Assembly: GCA_016302165.1 (NCBI GenBank)
Contig: JAEDOD010000005.1
Span: 1 to 42,303, forward strand
Source of the DNA: Sphaerochaetaceae bacterium
GTDB lineage: Bacteria; Spirochaetota; Spirochaetia; Sphaerochaetales; Sphaerochaetaceae
Direction of reading: 5' to 3'
DNA: 42,303 nucleotides
Shown here: piece after piece, positions 1 through 7,978 of the stretch
How positions within the stretch are numbered: position 1 is the stretch's first letter
How the letters are laid out: every line of letters starts with the position of its first letter
The notes under the pieces: model-generated
Databases searched by the model: none
Told to the model about the DNA's origin: nothing
What the model saw: only the letters and a program-made list of their open reading frames with translations
Position numbers and translations under genes: made by a program

Positions 1-74
1 ATGGCCTGCTTGTCGTAACTCTTCCTAAGACAGAGAAAGCCCAGAGAGGCAGAATCGAAGTCAAGATTAACTGA
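1..74 (+). CDS. Small heat-shock protein Hsp20, C-terminal end only
   Basis: The first complete codon is at base 3, and the frame runs 23 codons to a TGA at 72-74; the start lies outside the window. The visible end reads GLLVVTLPKTEKAQRGRIEV and then KIN. This matches the last beta strand of the alpha-crystallin domain (a G-L-L-x-V-x-L-P-K type motif) plus the short C-terminal extension carrying an I-x-V-like motif. Hsp20 proteins are ATP-independent holdases that bind unfolding proteins in the cytoplasm. The assignment rests on this short stretch alone. A strong hairpin follows 24 bases after the stop. Confidence 0.6.
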   Translation, partial: GLLVVTLPKTEKAQRGRIEVKIN

Positions 75-97
75 CACTAAGCCTCAATCATATCCAC

Positions 98-127
98 AAA
101 AATCCTCTGGGAAACCAGGGGATTTTT
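98..127. terminator. Bidirectional intrinsic terminator
   Basis: A 13-bp stem (98-110 with 115-127, one G-T pair) closes a GAAA tetraloop. It has A-rich and T-rich flanks, so it can work in both directions. It separates the rightward Hsp20 gene from the leftward LysR gene, whose stop codon is at 130-132. Confidence 0.85.
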
Positions 128-129
128 CT

Positions 130-1020
130 TTACCGGGCAGCACGCGAATAGATTCTCATTATTTCGTCCAGCACTTCCTTATGGTTGAAGTCCCTGTTGT
201 AGACGATTCTTGTTTCCCTGGCCATGGAGAAGTTTTCTATTGGAAGGGCTGTTATCTTACCTTTCCTTATTTCATCTATGCATGCACTACGGGGAAGGAT
301 AGACACTCCCAGGTCCATTCTTACCAGGTCCTTGATGGTTGCTATGTTGTCAACCTCCAGGATTACGTCGAAGGAATTGATGCTTTCATTGTTTGCCACT
401 AGAGTCTCTTCAAAAAGCTTTCTGGTGGCACTTTCCGCCAGACGGAGTATCATCTTCTCCTTCTTCAGCTCCGAAATGGTTACTGAAGAGGAACGGGAAA
501 GATGGTTATCCGGACTCATGACACACATAAGGTAGTCTGTATCCAGGAGCATGGAGGAGAACTTGGGGTTATTCTCCGCCCCATCCACTATGGCCAGGTC
601 CAGCTCATAGTTCTCCAGCTTATCATAAAGATTTTTTATGGTATCAGTAGTCAATATAATCCTTGAACCATCGTTCTCGATACTGAACTTGGCCAGGGCG
701 GAAGCTGTGATATTGCTTTCAGAAGTATGGGTGATACCGATTCTCAATACCCCAATACTTTTTTCCAGGTTCTGGAGGCTCATAAGCATCTTTTCATACA
801 GAGCCTTCTGCCTTCTGGCATATTTCAATACTATTTCTCCTTGTTGGGTAAGGATTAAGCCATTCTTATTCCTGATGAATAGCTTTACTCCCACCTCCTC
901 TTCCAACAGCTTGATCTGTTGGCTTACAGCAGGCTGGGTCATATTCAGATTCTCTGCAGCCTTAGTGAAGTTCAGATACTCTGAAACCATGAGAAATGTA
1001 TTCATCTTTGAGCCAAGCAT
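130..1020 (-). CDS. LysR-family transcriptional regulator
   Basis: This is a 296-residue protein, the usual LysR length. Residues about 1-65 form the winged helix-turn-helix, with the typical F-T-K-A-A-E-N-L-N-M-T-Q-P-A-V-S-Q-Q-I-K-L-L-E core followed by a wing ending in T-Q-Q-G-E. Residues about 90-290 are the periplasmic-binding-protein-like effector domain. The ATG at 1020 is preceded by GGAG at 7-base spacing; a second ATG five codons in has no such site. LysR proteins bind DNA as tetramers and respond to a small ligand, which cannot be inferred here. The neighbouring gene upstream is on the same strand and is not an obvious target. An AT-rich stretch (about 1040-1095) upstream is the likely promoter and autoregulation region. 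Confidence 0.9.
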   Translation of the reverse strand: MLGSKMNTFLMVSEYLNFTKAAENLNMTQPAVSQQIKLLEEEVGVKLFIRNKNGLILTQQGEIVLKYARRQKALYEKMLMSLQNLEKSIGVLRIGITHTSESNITASALAKFSIENDGSRIILTTDTIKNLYDKLENYELDLAIVDGAENNPKFSSMLLDTDYLMCVMSPDNHLSRSSSVTISELKKEKMILRLAESATRKLFEETLVANNESINSFDVILEVDNIATIKDLVRMDLGVSILPRSACIDEIRKGKITALPIENFSMARETRIVYNRDFNHKEVLDEIMRIYSRAAR

Positions 1021-1119
1021 AGGTCACTCCATATTATTTTTACTTATGAATTACAGAAGATAGTATAAAATATATCTATTTTCAATAGTAACTTTTTTTA
1101 TGGTCCCGCTCTTACTGTC

Positions 1120-1446
1120 CTATGCATCAAGATATTGGGCGAAGTCTATTACATCCCTTACAAACCTTTTTCCGTTCCAGGCATAGGATGAGCCGTTGGT
1201 GAGGGTCAGTATATGGCTATGGTTCTCACCTTTTGCCATATATACCGAAAGCCCGTCATACTCCCCCATAAGCTGAAGATCCCCGCTTATGGGCTTTCTG
1301 CAATATATGGTGCATACGCTTCCCACCATCTCAGGAACAGAGGTAAAGAAGGCTGTCAGAGCAGAAACGAAGGAGTCTGCCTCCTCAAGGTACGATACAT
1401 ATCTATTTCCCTTTCTGATTATTGCAATGGTGTCGTAAACATACAT
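1120..1446 (-). CDS. Hypothetical protein, 108 residues
   Basis: I do not recognise this protein. It is soluble-looking, with no signal peptide or long hydrophobic segment, and has a plausible mixed alpha/beta sequence. The C-terminal half reads like a short beta-meander (hydrophobic strand, T-N-G-S-S turn, W-N-G-K-R strand) followed by a helix ending in Y-L-D-A. No good ribosome binding site precedes the ATG at 1446, so the start is uncertain. An overlapping rightward frame exists over the same bases but looks less protein-like. The gene ends 100 bases upstream of the LysR gene on the same strand, so the two could be co-transcribed. Confidence 0.5.
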   Translation of the reverse strand: MYVYDTIAIIRKGNRYVSYLEEADSFVSALTAFFTSVPEMVGSVCTIYCRKPISGDLQLMGEYDGLSVYMAKGENHSHILTLTNGSSYAWNGKRFVRDVIDFAQYLDA

Positions 1447-1588
1447 GAAGGTAACTTAGCCTGAAAAGAGAAAAAGCTATAAATCTCACTTCCAGTCATA
1501 ATAGGCCAGAAAAGAGCCTTACCTATTATCAAAGAATAGATTTTCTTATAGACTCATAAAAAATAGTCATAGATAACAGGAGCTAATT

Positions 1589-3352
1589 TTGAATCTGGCA
1601 GATGCTTTGACACTACTTGGTGGAGTTTCCCTATTCCTTTTTGGAATGACCCTTATGGGAGAAGGCCTTAAGCTTGTTGCAGGAAACAGGCTGGAGGTCA
1701 TCCTATACAAGCTATCTGGAACACCTTTGAAAGGAATTCTCCTGGGATCAGGTGTAACAGCTGTAATACAGTCCTCCTCTGCAACTTCAGTCATGGTGGT
1801 GGGCTTCGTGAACTCAGGAATGATGAAGGTGAGGCAGGCCATTTCCATAATCATGGGAGCCATCATCGGAACCAGCATCACAGGCTGGATAATCTCCCTT
1901 TCAGACATTTCCTCCTCCTCTGGAATCTTGAGTCTTCTGTCTACAGAAACCCTTTCCGCCATTACAGCCATAGCAGGAATCTATCTCCGGCTCTTCTCCA
2001 AAAGGCAGTCCCATCACCATATCGGTGATATTCTCCTGGGCTTTGCTGTGCTTATGTTCGGCATGAAGTCCATGAGCTCCTCTGTCAGCGGACTAAGGGA
2101 AAGCGAAGTCTTCATCACTCTCCTTACCAGATTCACCAATCCTCTTCTTGGAATCATCATAGGCCTGGTCTTCACAACAGTGATACAGAGCGCCTCTGCA
2201 GCTGTAGGTATCCTTCAGGCCCTGGCCTCCACAGGAGCCATAACCTTCGAGATAGCTCTTCCCATAATCATGGGAATAGCAATCGGAGCCTCCGTCCCTG
2301 TGCTGCTTTCCGCCCTGGGAGCAACCACAGACGGTAAGCGTACCGCCTTCTCCTACCTGGTGGTGGATGTATTGGGAACAGTGGTGTTCTCAGCCATTTT
2401 CTACTCCCTTAATGCTTTTCTACACTTCCCCTTTATGACAGAGAGTCTGAGAAGCGTGAATATAGCCCTGGTGAATACAGTTTTCAGGGTCATAGTGGTA
2501 GCTCTTCTCCTTCCCTGCATTCCCTTGATTGAAAAAATGGTGAATTTCATCTTCTCCGACAAGAACAAGGTCATAGATAAGGAACTTGAAGACATCAACA
2601 GGCTGGAGGAAAGGTTCCTTTCCTATCCTCCGCTGGCTGTGGAGAACATAAGGATCGCCATCAACAGGATGGGAGAGCTGACAGAGAAGAACATTCTGGA
2701 CGCCTTCTCATTGCTGAGAATGGGATACACAGACGAAGGCTTTTTGGAAGTGGAGAGAATCGAAGGAATCATCGATAAATATGAAGACTCCATAGGAACC
2801 TACATCACAAGGCTTACAGGACACGAAATGCCTGAAGACCTGAATAGACCTGTGGCAAAGTATCTCCATACCCTGACAGACTTCGAGAGGATCAGCGACC
2901 ACGCACTGAACATTGCAGAAAGCGCCAGGGAGATCAGGGAGAAGAATATCACTTTCACTCCTGAGGCCCTCCATGAACTTGAAGTGACCATGAACGCCCT
3001 GGAAAGGATAGTGCATCTGACCATCTCCTCCTTCATAGACAACGATACAGAGAAGGCATACCTGGTGGAACCTCTGGAGGAAGTAATAGACAACCTTTGC
3101 GAGAGAATCAAATACAACCATGTACAGAGGCTGGCGGCAGGAAAGTGCACCATACTCAATGGCTATATCTTCAACGACCTTACAGGAGACTTTGAAAGGA
3201 TAGGCGACCACTGCTCAAACACAGCGGCTACTCAGATTGAAATGGAGGATGGTGTCTTCGGTCTCCACTCATATACCAAGGAGATGAAGGAAGGCCATAG
3301 CCACAACTTCCTTGAGAACTTCAGGTTCTTCTCTGAGACTTTCTCCCTATAA
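1589..3352 (+). CDS. Na+/phosphate cotransporter with C-terminal PhoU-like domain
   Basis: This 587-residue protein has two repeated Na/Pi-cotransporter units in its first ~310 residues. Each contains the signature Q-S-S-S/Q-S-A-S stretch (near residues 61-64 and 203-206) in a set of hydrophobic helices. Residues about 340-570 are helical and PhoU-like. The family (NptA/YjbB type) moves inorganic phosphate coupled to sodium, and the PhoU-like tail is thought to regulate it. The start is a TTG: an AGGAG lies 6 bases before 1589, and no nearby ATG has a comparable site. It stands alone, converging on the GH28 gene. Direction of transport, uptake or efflux, cannot be read from sequence. Confidence 0.9.
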   Translation: MNLADALTLLGGVSLFLFGMTLMGEGLKLVAGNRLEVILYKLSGTPLKGILLGSGVTAVIQSSSATSVMVVGFVNSGMMKVRQAISIIMGAIIGTSITGWIISLSDISSSSGILSLLSTETLSAITAIAGIYLRLFSKRQSHHHIGDILLGFAVLMFGMKSMSSSVSGLRESEVFITLLTRFTNPLLGIIIGLVFTTVIQSASAAVGILQALASTGAITFEIALPIIMGIAIGASVPVLLSALGATTDGKRTAFSYLVVDVLGTVVFSAIFYSLNAFLHFPFMTESLRSVNIALVNTVFRVIVVALLLPCIPLIEKMVNFIFSDKNKVIDKELEDINRLEERFLSYPPLAVENIRIAINRMGELTEKNILDAFSLLRMGYTDEGFLEVERIEGIIDKYEDSIGTYITRLTGHEMPEDLNRPVAKYLHTLTDFERISDHALNIAESAREIREKNITFTPEALHELEVTMNALERIVHLTISSFIDNDTEKAYLVEPLEEVIDNLCERIKYNHVQRLAAGKCTILNGYIFNDLTGDFERIGDHCSNTAATQIEMEDGVFGLHSYTKEMKEGHSHNFLENFRFFSETFSL

Positions 3353-3383
3353 AGAAGCTTTGAGCCTCCTTACATTTCAAGAA

Positions 3384-3415
3384 ACCCCCACCAGCCGTCT
3401 ACAGCCAATGGGGGT
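3384..3415 (-). terminator. Hairpin between convergent genes
   Basis: ACCCCCA at 3384-3390 pairs with TGGGGGT at 3409-3415 around an 18-base loop. In the minus direction it is followed by a short T-rich run, so it most likely ends the GH28 transcript. It may also stop readthrough from the phosphate transporter gene. Confidence 0.5.
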
Positions 3416-3435
3416 CTTCAAAGAAATAAGTTTTT

Positions 3436-4764
3436 CTATTCGATCATCACCGGAGGATCCACGTTGACCCTTGTGTTCTCTACAGTGACCTCAGAGTTGA
3501 TGGTACGGATTCCTCTGTAATCAGTCATCTCGATTCCGCGGCACATCTCGATCTCCAGGCCTTCCTCAATCTTGTCTGAAAGCTGGATGTCGCAATCCTT
3601 GATCACCACATTGGTAATCGGACGCTCCGGAAGCCCTACGATGAAGGAAGCTGAAGCCCTGGCATTCCTTACCTTGAGACCACTGATGGTCACATCCTTG
3701 ATCTCTGGTGTCAGATCATCGATAGGCTGGGCCTCTCTGGAGAAGGCAATCGGGTCCGGATCTCCGCAACGATAGTACATATTGATGGAAATGGGGCAGA
3801 TTACGTTCTGCATTTCGATATCTGAGACATTGATTCCCCTGATGCTTCCGCCACGGCCACGTCTGGTCTTGATCCTGACACCTCTGTCTGTTCCATCGAA
3901 GAAGCAATCTCTTACCGTGATGTTCTCCACTCCGTTGGCTGTCTCGCTTCCCACTACCAGGCCACCATGGGCTGCGAGCACAGTACAGCCTTCGATGGTG
4001 ATGTCACGGGCAATCTTTCCCCTTTCCCTGGCCAGGGCACCGCTTCCGCTCTTGACGGCGATTCCGTCGTCACCTACATCAACCCTACAGTTCCTGACAG
4101 TGACTCCGGAGCACATCTCGATGTCGATGCCGTCTGTGTTAGGTGAATCATAGGGATTCTTTACATGTACATCTTCAATCAGAAGATTCTCTGACAGGAG
4201 AGGATGGACGGTCCAGAAGGGGCTTTCTGTAACGGTAATTCCCCTGACTGTGACGCTCTTACTGTCGAAGATCTGAAGAAGAGGAGGTCTCAGGAACTGC
4301 TTTGGCCTTCCGCCACCACCTCCCGGCTGGTCTTCATATCCCTTGTTGAGGGAAGCGAAAAGGAGCTCTTCCTTGGTCTCAGGACCTGCAACCCTTCCGG
4401 TATTCTTCCAGTGAAGGATATACTTCCACCACTTTTCTCCGTTTCCTCTCAGCACTCCCTTTCCTTCCACCACCACGTCTTCCACGTGGGCGATATTGAA
4501 GCAAGGATGCATTGCCCAGCAGGGAACGCCTTCCCACCAGGTCTCTACCGGTGGATAGATGGAGAAATCTGGAATAAAGGAAAGCTCTGCCCCTTCCTCC
4601 AGCACCAGTCTGGTGTGGGATGGAATATCAATCGGCCCTGTGGGATATACTCCCTTCTCGATGACCAGTACAGCTTTTCCTGCACACTCCTCCAGAGCCT
4701 TGTTCAACTCTAAGCCATAAGAACCATTCGGGTCCGCTTTTCCTCTGAAGATAACTTTATCCAT
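3436..4764 (-). CDS. GH28 polygalacturonase/galacturonidase-like hydrolase
   Basis: This 442-residue right-handed beta-helix enzyme of glycoside hydrolase family 28 hydrolyses galacturonic-acid-containing pectin chains or related glycans. All expected catalytic-site residues are present: N-T-D-G-I-D (D211), G-D-D-G-I-A-V-K (D232, D233), A-H-G-G (H266, replacing the usual GHG) and R-I-K (R297, K299). There is no signal peptide, so it probably acts in the cytoplasm on imported oligosaccharides, as exo-acting or galacturonidase members do. The ATG at 4764 has GAGG at 7-base spacing. It follows apt across a terminator-like hairpin, so it probably has its own promoter. Exact substrate (galacturonan, rhamnogalacturonan or another uronide) is not certain. 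Confidence 0.88.
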   Translation of the reverse strand: MDKVIFRGKADPNGSYGLELNKALEECAGKAVLVIEKGVYPTGPIDIPSHTRLVLEEGAELSFIPDFSIYPPVETWWEGVPCWAMHPCFNIAHVEDVVVEGKGVLRGNGEKWWKYILHWKNTGRVAGPETKEELLFASLNKGYEDQPGGGGGRPKQFLRPPLLQIFDSKSVTVRGITVTESPFWTVHPLLSENLLIEDVHVKNPYDSPNTDGIDIEMCSGVTVRNCRVDVGDDGIAVKSGSGALARERGKIARDITIEGCTVLAAHGGLVVGSETANGVENITVRDCFFDGTDRGVRIKTRRGRGGSIRGINVSDIEMQNVICPISINMYYRCGDPDPIAFSREAQPIDDLTPEIKDVTISGLKVRNARASASFIVGLPERPITNVVIKDCDIQLSDKIEEGLEIEMCRGIEMTDYRGIRTINSEVTVENTRVNVDPPVMIE

Positions 4765-4792
4765 GGATAACCTCTGATATTGTCATAAAATA

Positions 4793-4833
4793 ATTCCCCC
4801 CCTCTAACATTGTCGCCATATAGAGAGGGGAAT
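4793..4833 (-). terminator. Terminator after apt
   Basis: Arms 4821-4833 and 4793-4806 pair over 12-13 bp with a small bulge, G/C-rich in the middle. In the minus direction they are followed by TATTTTAT. It lies 45 bases past the apt stop and 29 bases before the GH28 start, so it could also act as a leader attenuator for GH28. Confidence 0.6.
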
Positions 4834-4877
4834 GTTCCGACTTTCAATAATAAAAAACCGCAGAGATGAGACAATAC

Positions 4878-5402
4878 TCATTCCCCTTCGTATTTCACAA
4901 CGCTTTCCACCCTGTAGGATGAGAGCACATCCCGGCCTTTCAGGTCCGTAAGCTCAATGAGGGCAACGATGCCTTCAACTGTTCCTCCGAGCCTTTCGAT
5001 AAGACGGCACGCGGCCTGCATGGTGCCTCCAGTTGCAATAAGGTCATCAATAAGGACCACCCTGTCTCCTTTTTTGATGCCGCTTTTGTCGATTTCAATG
5101 GTTGCTGATCCATATTCCAGATCATAGGACTCTTCAATGGTCTCGCAGGGAAGCTTTCCTTTCTTTCTCACAGGAAGGAAAGGGAGATTCATGTTATATG
5201 CTATAGGCATTCCAAGGAGAAAGCCTCTGGATTCAGCTCCGGCAATTACTGTAGGTTCCATGGTCTTCACCACCTTCTCCATTTCATCAACAACCAGCCT
5301 TAGCCCTTCCCTGTCTTCAAGGGCTGCTGTAATATCACGGAAAAGAATTCCTTCCTTAGGAAAATCTGGGACTGTCCTGATGTAATCTTCAATCTTCTTC
5401 AT
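4878..5402 (-). CDS. apt: Adenine phosphoribosyltransferase
   Basis: Joins adenine and phosphoribosyl pyrophosphate to give AMP in cytoplasmic purine salvage. The protein has 174 residues, the normal length. It starts with the typical I-x-x-x-P-D-F-P-K-x-G-I-L-F-R-D-I-T block (residues 8-25). It carries A-G-A-E-S-R-G-F (55-62) and the PRPP-binding V-V-L-I-D-D-L-I-A-T-G-G-T loop (about 115-127). The ATG at 5402 has GGAGG 7 bases upstream. It is transcribed away from mntP, and a hairpin separates it from GH28 downstream, so it looks monocistronic. Confidence 0.96.
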   Translation of the reverse strand: MKKIEDYIRTVPDFPKEGILFRDITAALEDREGLRLVVDEMEKVVKTMEPTVIAGAESRGFLLGMPIAYNMNLPFLPVRKKGKLPCETIEESYDLEYGSATIEIDKSGIKKGDRVVLIDDLIATGGTMQAACRLIERLGGTVEGIVALIELTDLKGRDVLSSYRVESVVKYEGE

Positions 5403-5499
5403 AGATAACCTCCAGGTAATGATAACCTATTACTCCATAATCCACCACTCAAACATTAATACTTTTCTCTATAGACCTTCATTCTTTTTCTATGATAAA

Positions 5500-5615
5500 T
5501 TTCCTTTGAGGGAGTAGGAGCGCCAAAAGCGGGTTCGTCAACATACTGGAAATATTCCTGGCAGACCGTAATTCCGAGACTCATGCCGATCCGGCATAGA
5601 GGGACATCTCTCAGC
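5500..5615 (+). promoter_or_regulatory. Probable yybP-ykoY manganese riboswitch
   Basis: The leader of mntP carries the conserved pieces of this class in order: GGGAGTAGG (about 5510-5518), CGTCAACATACTGG (about 5536-5549), CCTGGCAGACCG (about 5557-5568) and CGAGACTCATGCC (about 5575-5587). An ATGCCG-ATC-CGGCAT hairpin (5583-5597) follows. The class binds Mn2+ and often controls MntP-type exporters, which is exactly the gene downstream. The outer P1 helix looks weaker than consensus. No T-run follows the last hairpin, so control is more likely at translation than by termination. The boundaries are approximate. Confidence 0.7.
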
Positions 5616-5649
5616 CAATCTGCATATTACATTTCTTTGGAGTTCTCTT

Positions 5650-6234
5650 ATGGATTGGAAACTGCTTTTGACCAACAGCATTCTTCTTGGTGTGGGCCTG
5701 GCCATCGATGCCTTCAGCGTATCTGTGGCAGACACCATGGCGGAGCCTCACATGGCCCGAAGCAAGAAGCTTCTGATAGCATCTGTCTTCGCCATTTTCC
5801 AGACATTGATGCCTCTTATGGGGTGGTTCTTCGTCAGGGCTGCAGCTGAAAGATTCCTTGTCTTCCAGAAGGCAATCCCCTACATCGCCCTCCTCCTTCT
5901 ATTGTACCTGGGCTTCAAGATGATAATGGAATCCAGAAAAAGTGAAGAAGACAATGAAAAGAAGGTTCACCTTACTCTTCCTGTAATCCTTATCCAAGGA
6001 GTTGCAACCAGCATAGACGCCTTGTCTGTAGGTTTTGCAATTTCCTCCTACTCCACACTTCAGGCCATAGCCTCCACAGCCATCATCGGTATCGTCACCC
6101 TAATAATCTGCGCCTTGGGCCTGGAAGCAGGAAAGAAGGTTGGAAGCGCATTCTCAAGCAGGGCTACCTTTATCGGAGGGATCATCCTCATGGCAATTGG
6201 AGTGGAGATCTTCGTAGAGGGAGTATTCTTCTGA
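5650..6234 (+). CDS. mntP: Manganese efflux pump MntP
   Basis: This 194-residue membrane protein of the MntP (DUF204) family has about six hydrophobic helices. It shows the two internal-repeat signatures: G-L-A-I-D-A-F-S-V-S-V-A near residue 16-27, and G-V-A-T-S-I-D-A-L-S-V-G-F-A near residue 117-130. The aspartates in these motifs are the family's key residues. It exports Mn2+ across the inner membrane to prevent toxicity. GGAG lies 7 bases before the ATG at 5650. The probable Mn riboswitch in its leader supports the assignment. It converges on the end of the sugar ABC operon across a terminator that overlaps its stop codon. Confidence 0.93.
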   Translation: MDWKLLLTNSILLGVGLAIDAFSVSVADTMAEPHMARSKKLLIASVFAIFQTLMPLMGWFFVRAAAERFLVFQKAIPYIALLLLLYLGFKMIMESRKSEEDNEKKVHLTLPVILIQGVATSIDALSVGFAISSYSTLQAIASTAIIGIVTLIICALGLEAGKKVGSAFSSRATFIGGIILMAIGVEIFVEGVFF

Positions 6235-6268
6235 AAAAAAGCTCCCTGCCTCTTTTCAGACAAGGAGC
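6234..6268 (-). terminator. Terminator of the sugar ABC operon
   Basis: GCTCCCTG (6241-6248) pairs with CAAGGAGC (6261-6268), with one G-T pair. In the minus direction seven Ts (6234-6240) follow. It ends the ten-gene leftward operon and its T-run overlaps the mntP stop codon. Confidence 0.85.
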
Positions 6269-6287
6269 CCTTTGGAATCAGGAAAGC

Positions 6288-7361
6288 CTAGATTCTCTTT
6301 TCTGTCTCACCATCAAACAGATAGATGGAAGAGTATGGGATGAAGAATGTGATTTCACTATCCATCTCTGGAGTATCGTGAGGATTTACCTTCAGAATAG
6401 ACTTCTCACCCTGGATATCCACATATACGTTAGTGTTGTCGCCAAGAAGCTCAGTAAGCTCCACAGAAGCCTTGATGGAGCAGCCTTCAGTGCTCTTGAG
6501 GGAGATAGCTTCAGGTCTGAAGCCGAAGACCACCTTCTTTCCTTCATAGCTCTTTGCCTTGTCACCAAGAATAGTGGATACGTCTACAGTGTTTTCACCG
6601 ATTCTGCACTTTCCACCCTTTACAGTAGTTTTGACAAAGTTCATTGGAGGCTCTCCGATGAAGCCTGCAACAAAGACGTTTACAGGATTGAAGTAAAGCT
6701 CATATGGTGTTCCCACCTGCTGTACGTAGCCTTCCTTCATGACCACGATTCTGTCTGCCATGGTCATGGCTTCCGTCTGGTCATGGGTTACATAGATGGT
6801 GGTGGAGCCTGTCTTACGGTGGATGTCAGTAATCTCACTTCTCATGGTGACTCTCTGCTTGGCGTCCAGGTTTGAAAGAGGCTCGTCCATAAGGAAGATT
6901 CCAACCTTTCTGATGATGGCTCTTCCTACAGCCACTCTCTGTCTCTGTCCGCCGGAGAGAGCTCTTGGAAGCCTATCGAGGTAATCTGTCAGGCCCAGAA
7001 TCTGGGCTGTGCTCTTTACCTTCTTCTCGATGATATCCTCATCGATTCCCTGAAGGGTGAGACCGAAGGCCAGATTGTCATAGACGGACATCTGAGGATA
7101 GAGGGCATAGCTCTGGAAGACCATGGCTACTCCACGGTCTCTAGGTCCCTTTTCGTTGGCCCTTGCGCCATCGATGAGGAACTCTCCCTTGCTGATATCT
7201 TCCAGTCCTGCAATCATTCTGAGGGTTGTAGACTTTCCGCAGCCGGAAGGTCCTACGAATACGATGAATTCGCCCTTCTCAATCTCAAGATTGAAGTCGT
7301 GGACGGCATGGAAGCCGTTTGGGTAGATTTTGTTTATGTCCTTAAGAGATAGGTATGCCAT
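6288..7361 (-). CDS. MalK/UgpC/MsmX-type sugar ABC transporter ATPase (second copy)
   Basis: This 357-residue ATPase energises sugar import from the cytoplasmic face. From the chosen start it shows Walker A G-P-S-G-C-G-K-S-T (37-45), Q-loop Q83, signature L-S-G-G-Q (135-139), Walker B I-F-L-M-D-E-P (155-161) and the T-H-D-Q-T-E-A switch. A TOBE/OB-fold regulatory tail follows from about residue 235. The longer frame starts upstream, but the ATG at 7361 is preferred. It has a GGAGG, sits two bases after the previous stop, and begins M-A-Y-L-S-L-K-D like the family. It is the last gene of the operon and parallels the ATPase at 8538-9620. Both copies keep all catalytic motifs, so they could form a heterodimer or serve different permeases. 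Confidence 0.93.
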   Translation of the reverse strand: MAYLSLKDINKIYPNGFHAVHDFNLEIEKGEFIVFVGPSGCGKSTTLRMIAGLEDISKGEFLIDGARANEKGPRDRGVAMVFQSYALYPQMSVYDNLAFGLTLQGIDEDIIEKKVKSTAQILGLTDYLDRLPRALSGGQRQRVAVGRAIIRKVGIFLMDEPLSNLDAKQRVTMRSEITDIHRKTGSTTIYVTHDQTEAMTMADRIVVMKEGYVQQVGTPYELYFNPVNVFVAGFIGEPPMNFVKTTVKGGKCRIGENTVDVSTILGDKAKSYEGKKVVFGFRPEAISLKSTEGCSIKASVELTELLGDNTNVYVDIQGEKSILKVNPHDTPEMDSEITFFIPYSSIYLFDGETEKRI

Positions 7362-7363
7362 TT

Positions 7364-7972
7364 TCAGACTCCTCCTTCTACTTTTTTCTTTGCATCGGCC
7401 ACTATTTTCCCGCCCATCCGCTTCATCCACAGAAAGAGAAGCTCAAAGCCAAGATATATGAGACCGAAGAATATTGGCTCCACTCCAAAGATGACCCTGT
7501 CATTTGCTCCGGAGGTACCAATCCAATTGATCCCCTGGTATGTAAACCATACACAGACTGTCACAAGAATGGCATACAACACGTTGAACACCAGACTCAT
7601 GTATCCTTTTTTCGGGAACATCATCCACTTGTCGTTGGAAGATGGAGGATTTGCAATGAACCTCAGGAGATTATTCTCCAGTATATCCTTTACAAATCCC
7701 ATTCCCACAGCGGTAACTGCAAACAGGTCCAGGGTGGATGGAATATACATTCCAAGACCCCAGATGAAGAAATAGCAAACTACTCCACTGAACCAGAACT
7801 TCACGAAGAGAGCCTTGAAGGTAGGGCTGATATTTATTTTGGACTTTGCCCTATATTTCTTGAGCTCCTCCTCAGAGTATTTGGGGGTGTTCTCAACTGT
7901 AGCGTTTACCAGATCGTCTACAGCCTTTGACTTTATGGAATACAGATCATCCCCATTGCCTTTCTTCGCCAC
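7364..7972 (-). CDS. Four-helix membrane protein of the sugar ABC operon (module 2, second)
   Basis: I do not recognise a named family. The 202-residue protein has a charged cytoplasmic-looking N-terminus (residues 1-50, with an acidic E-E-E-L-K-K helix). Four hydrophobic segments follow at about 52-73, 80-98, 124-146 and 164-184, then a basic tail. The start is a GTG at 7972 with AAGGAAAA and a GGAGG further upstream; no ATG fits. It lies 6 bases after the previous gene and 2 bases before an ATPase gene, so it is translationally linked to both. It lacks the EAA motif of ABC permeases. The position suggests an accessory membrane subunit or a partner of the following ATPase, which is inference only. 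Confidence 0.75.
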   Translation of the reverse strand: MAKKGNGDDLYSIKSKAVDDLVNATVENTPKYSEEELKKYRAKSKINISPTFKALFVKFWFSGVVCYFFIWGLGMYIPSTLDLFAVTAVGMGFVKDILENNLLRFIANPPSSNDKWMMFPKKGYMSLVFNVLYAILVTVCVWFTYQGINWIGTSGANDRVIFGVEPIFFGLIYLGFELLFLWMKRMGGKIVADAKKKVEGGV

Positions 7973-7978
7973 TTTTCC

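Noticed and set aside
7364..7430. N-terminal extension of the second ATPase (start at 7430)
   Set aside because: The extension overlaps the end of the preceding gene, is not ATPase-like, and the ATG at 7361 has a good ribosome site.
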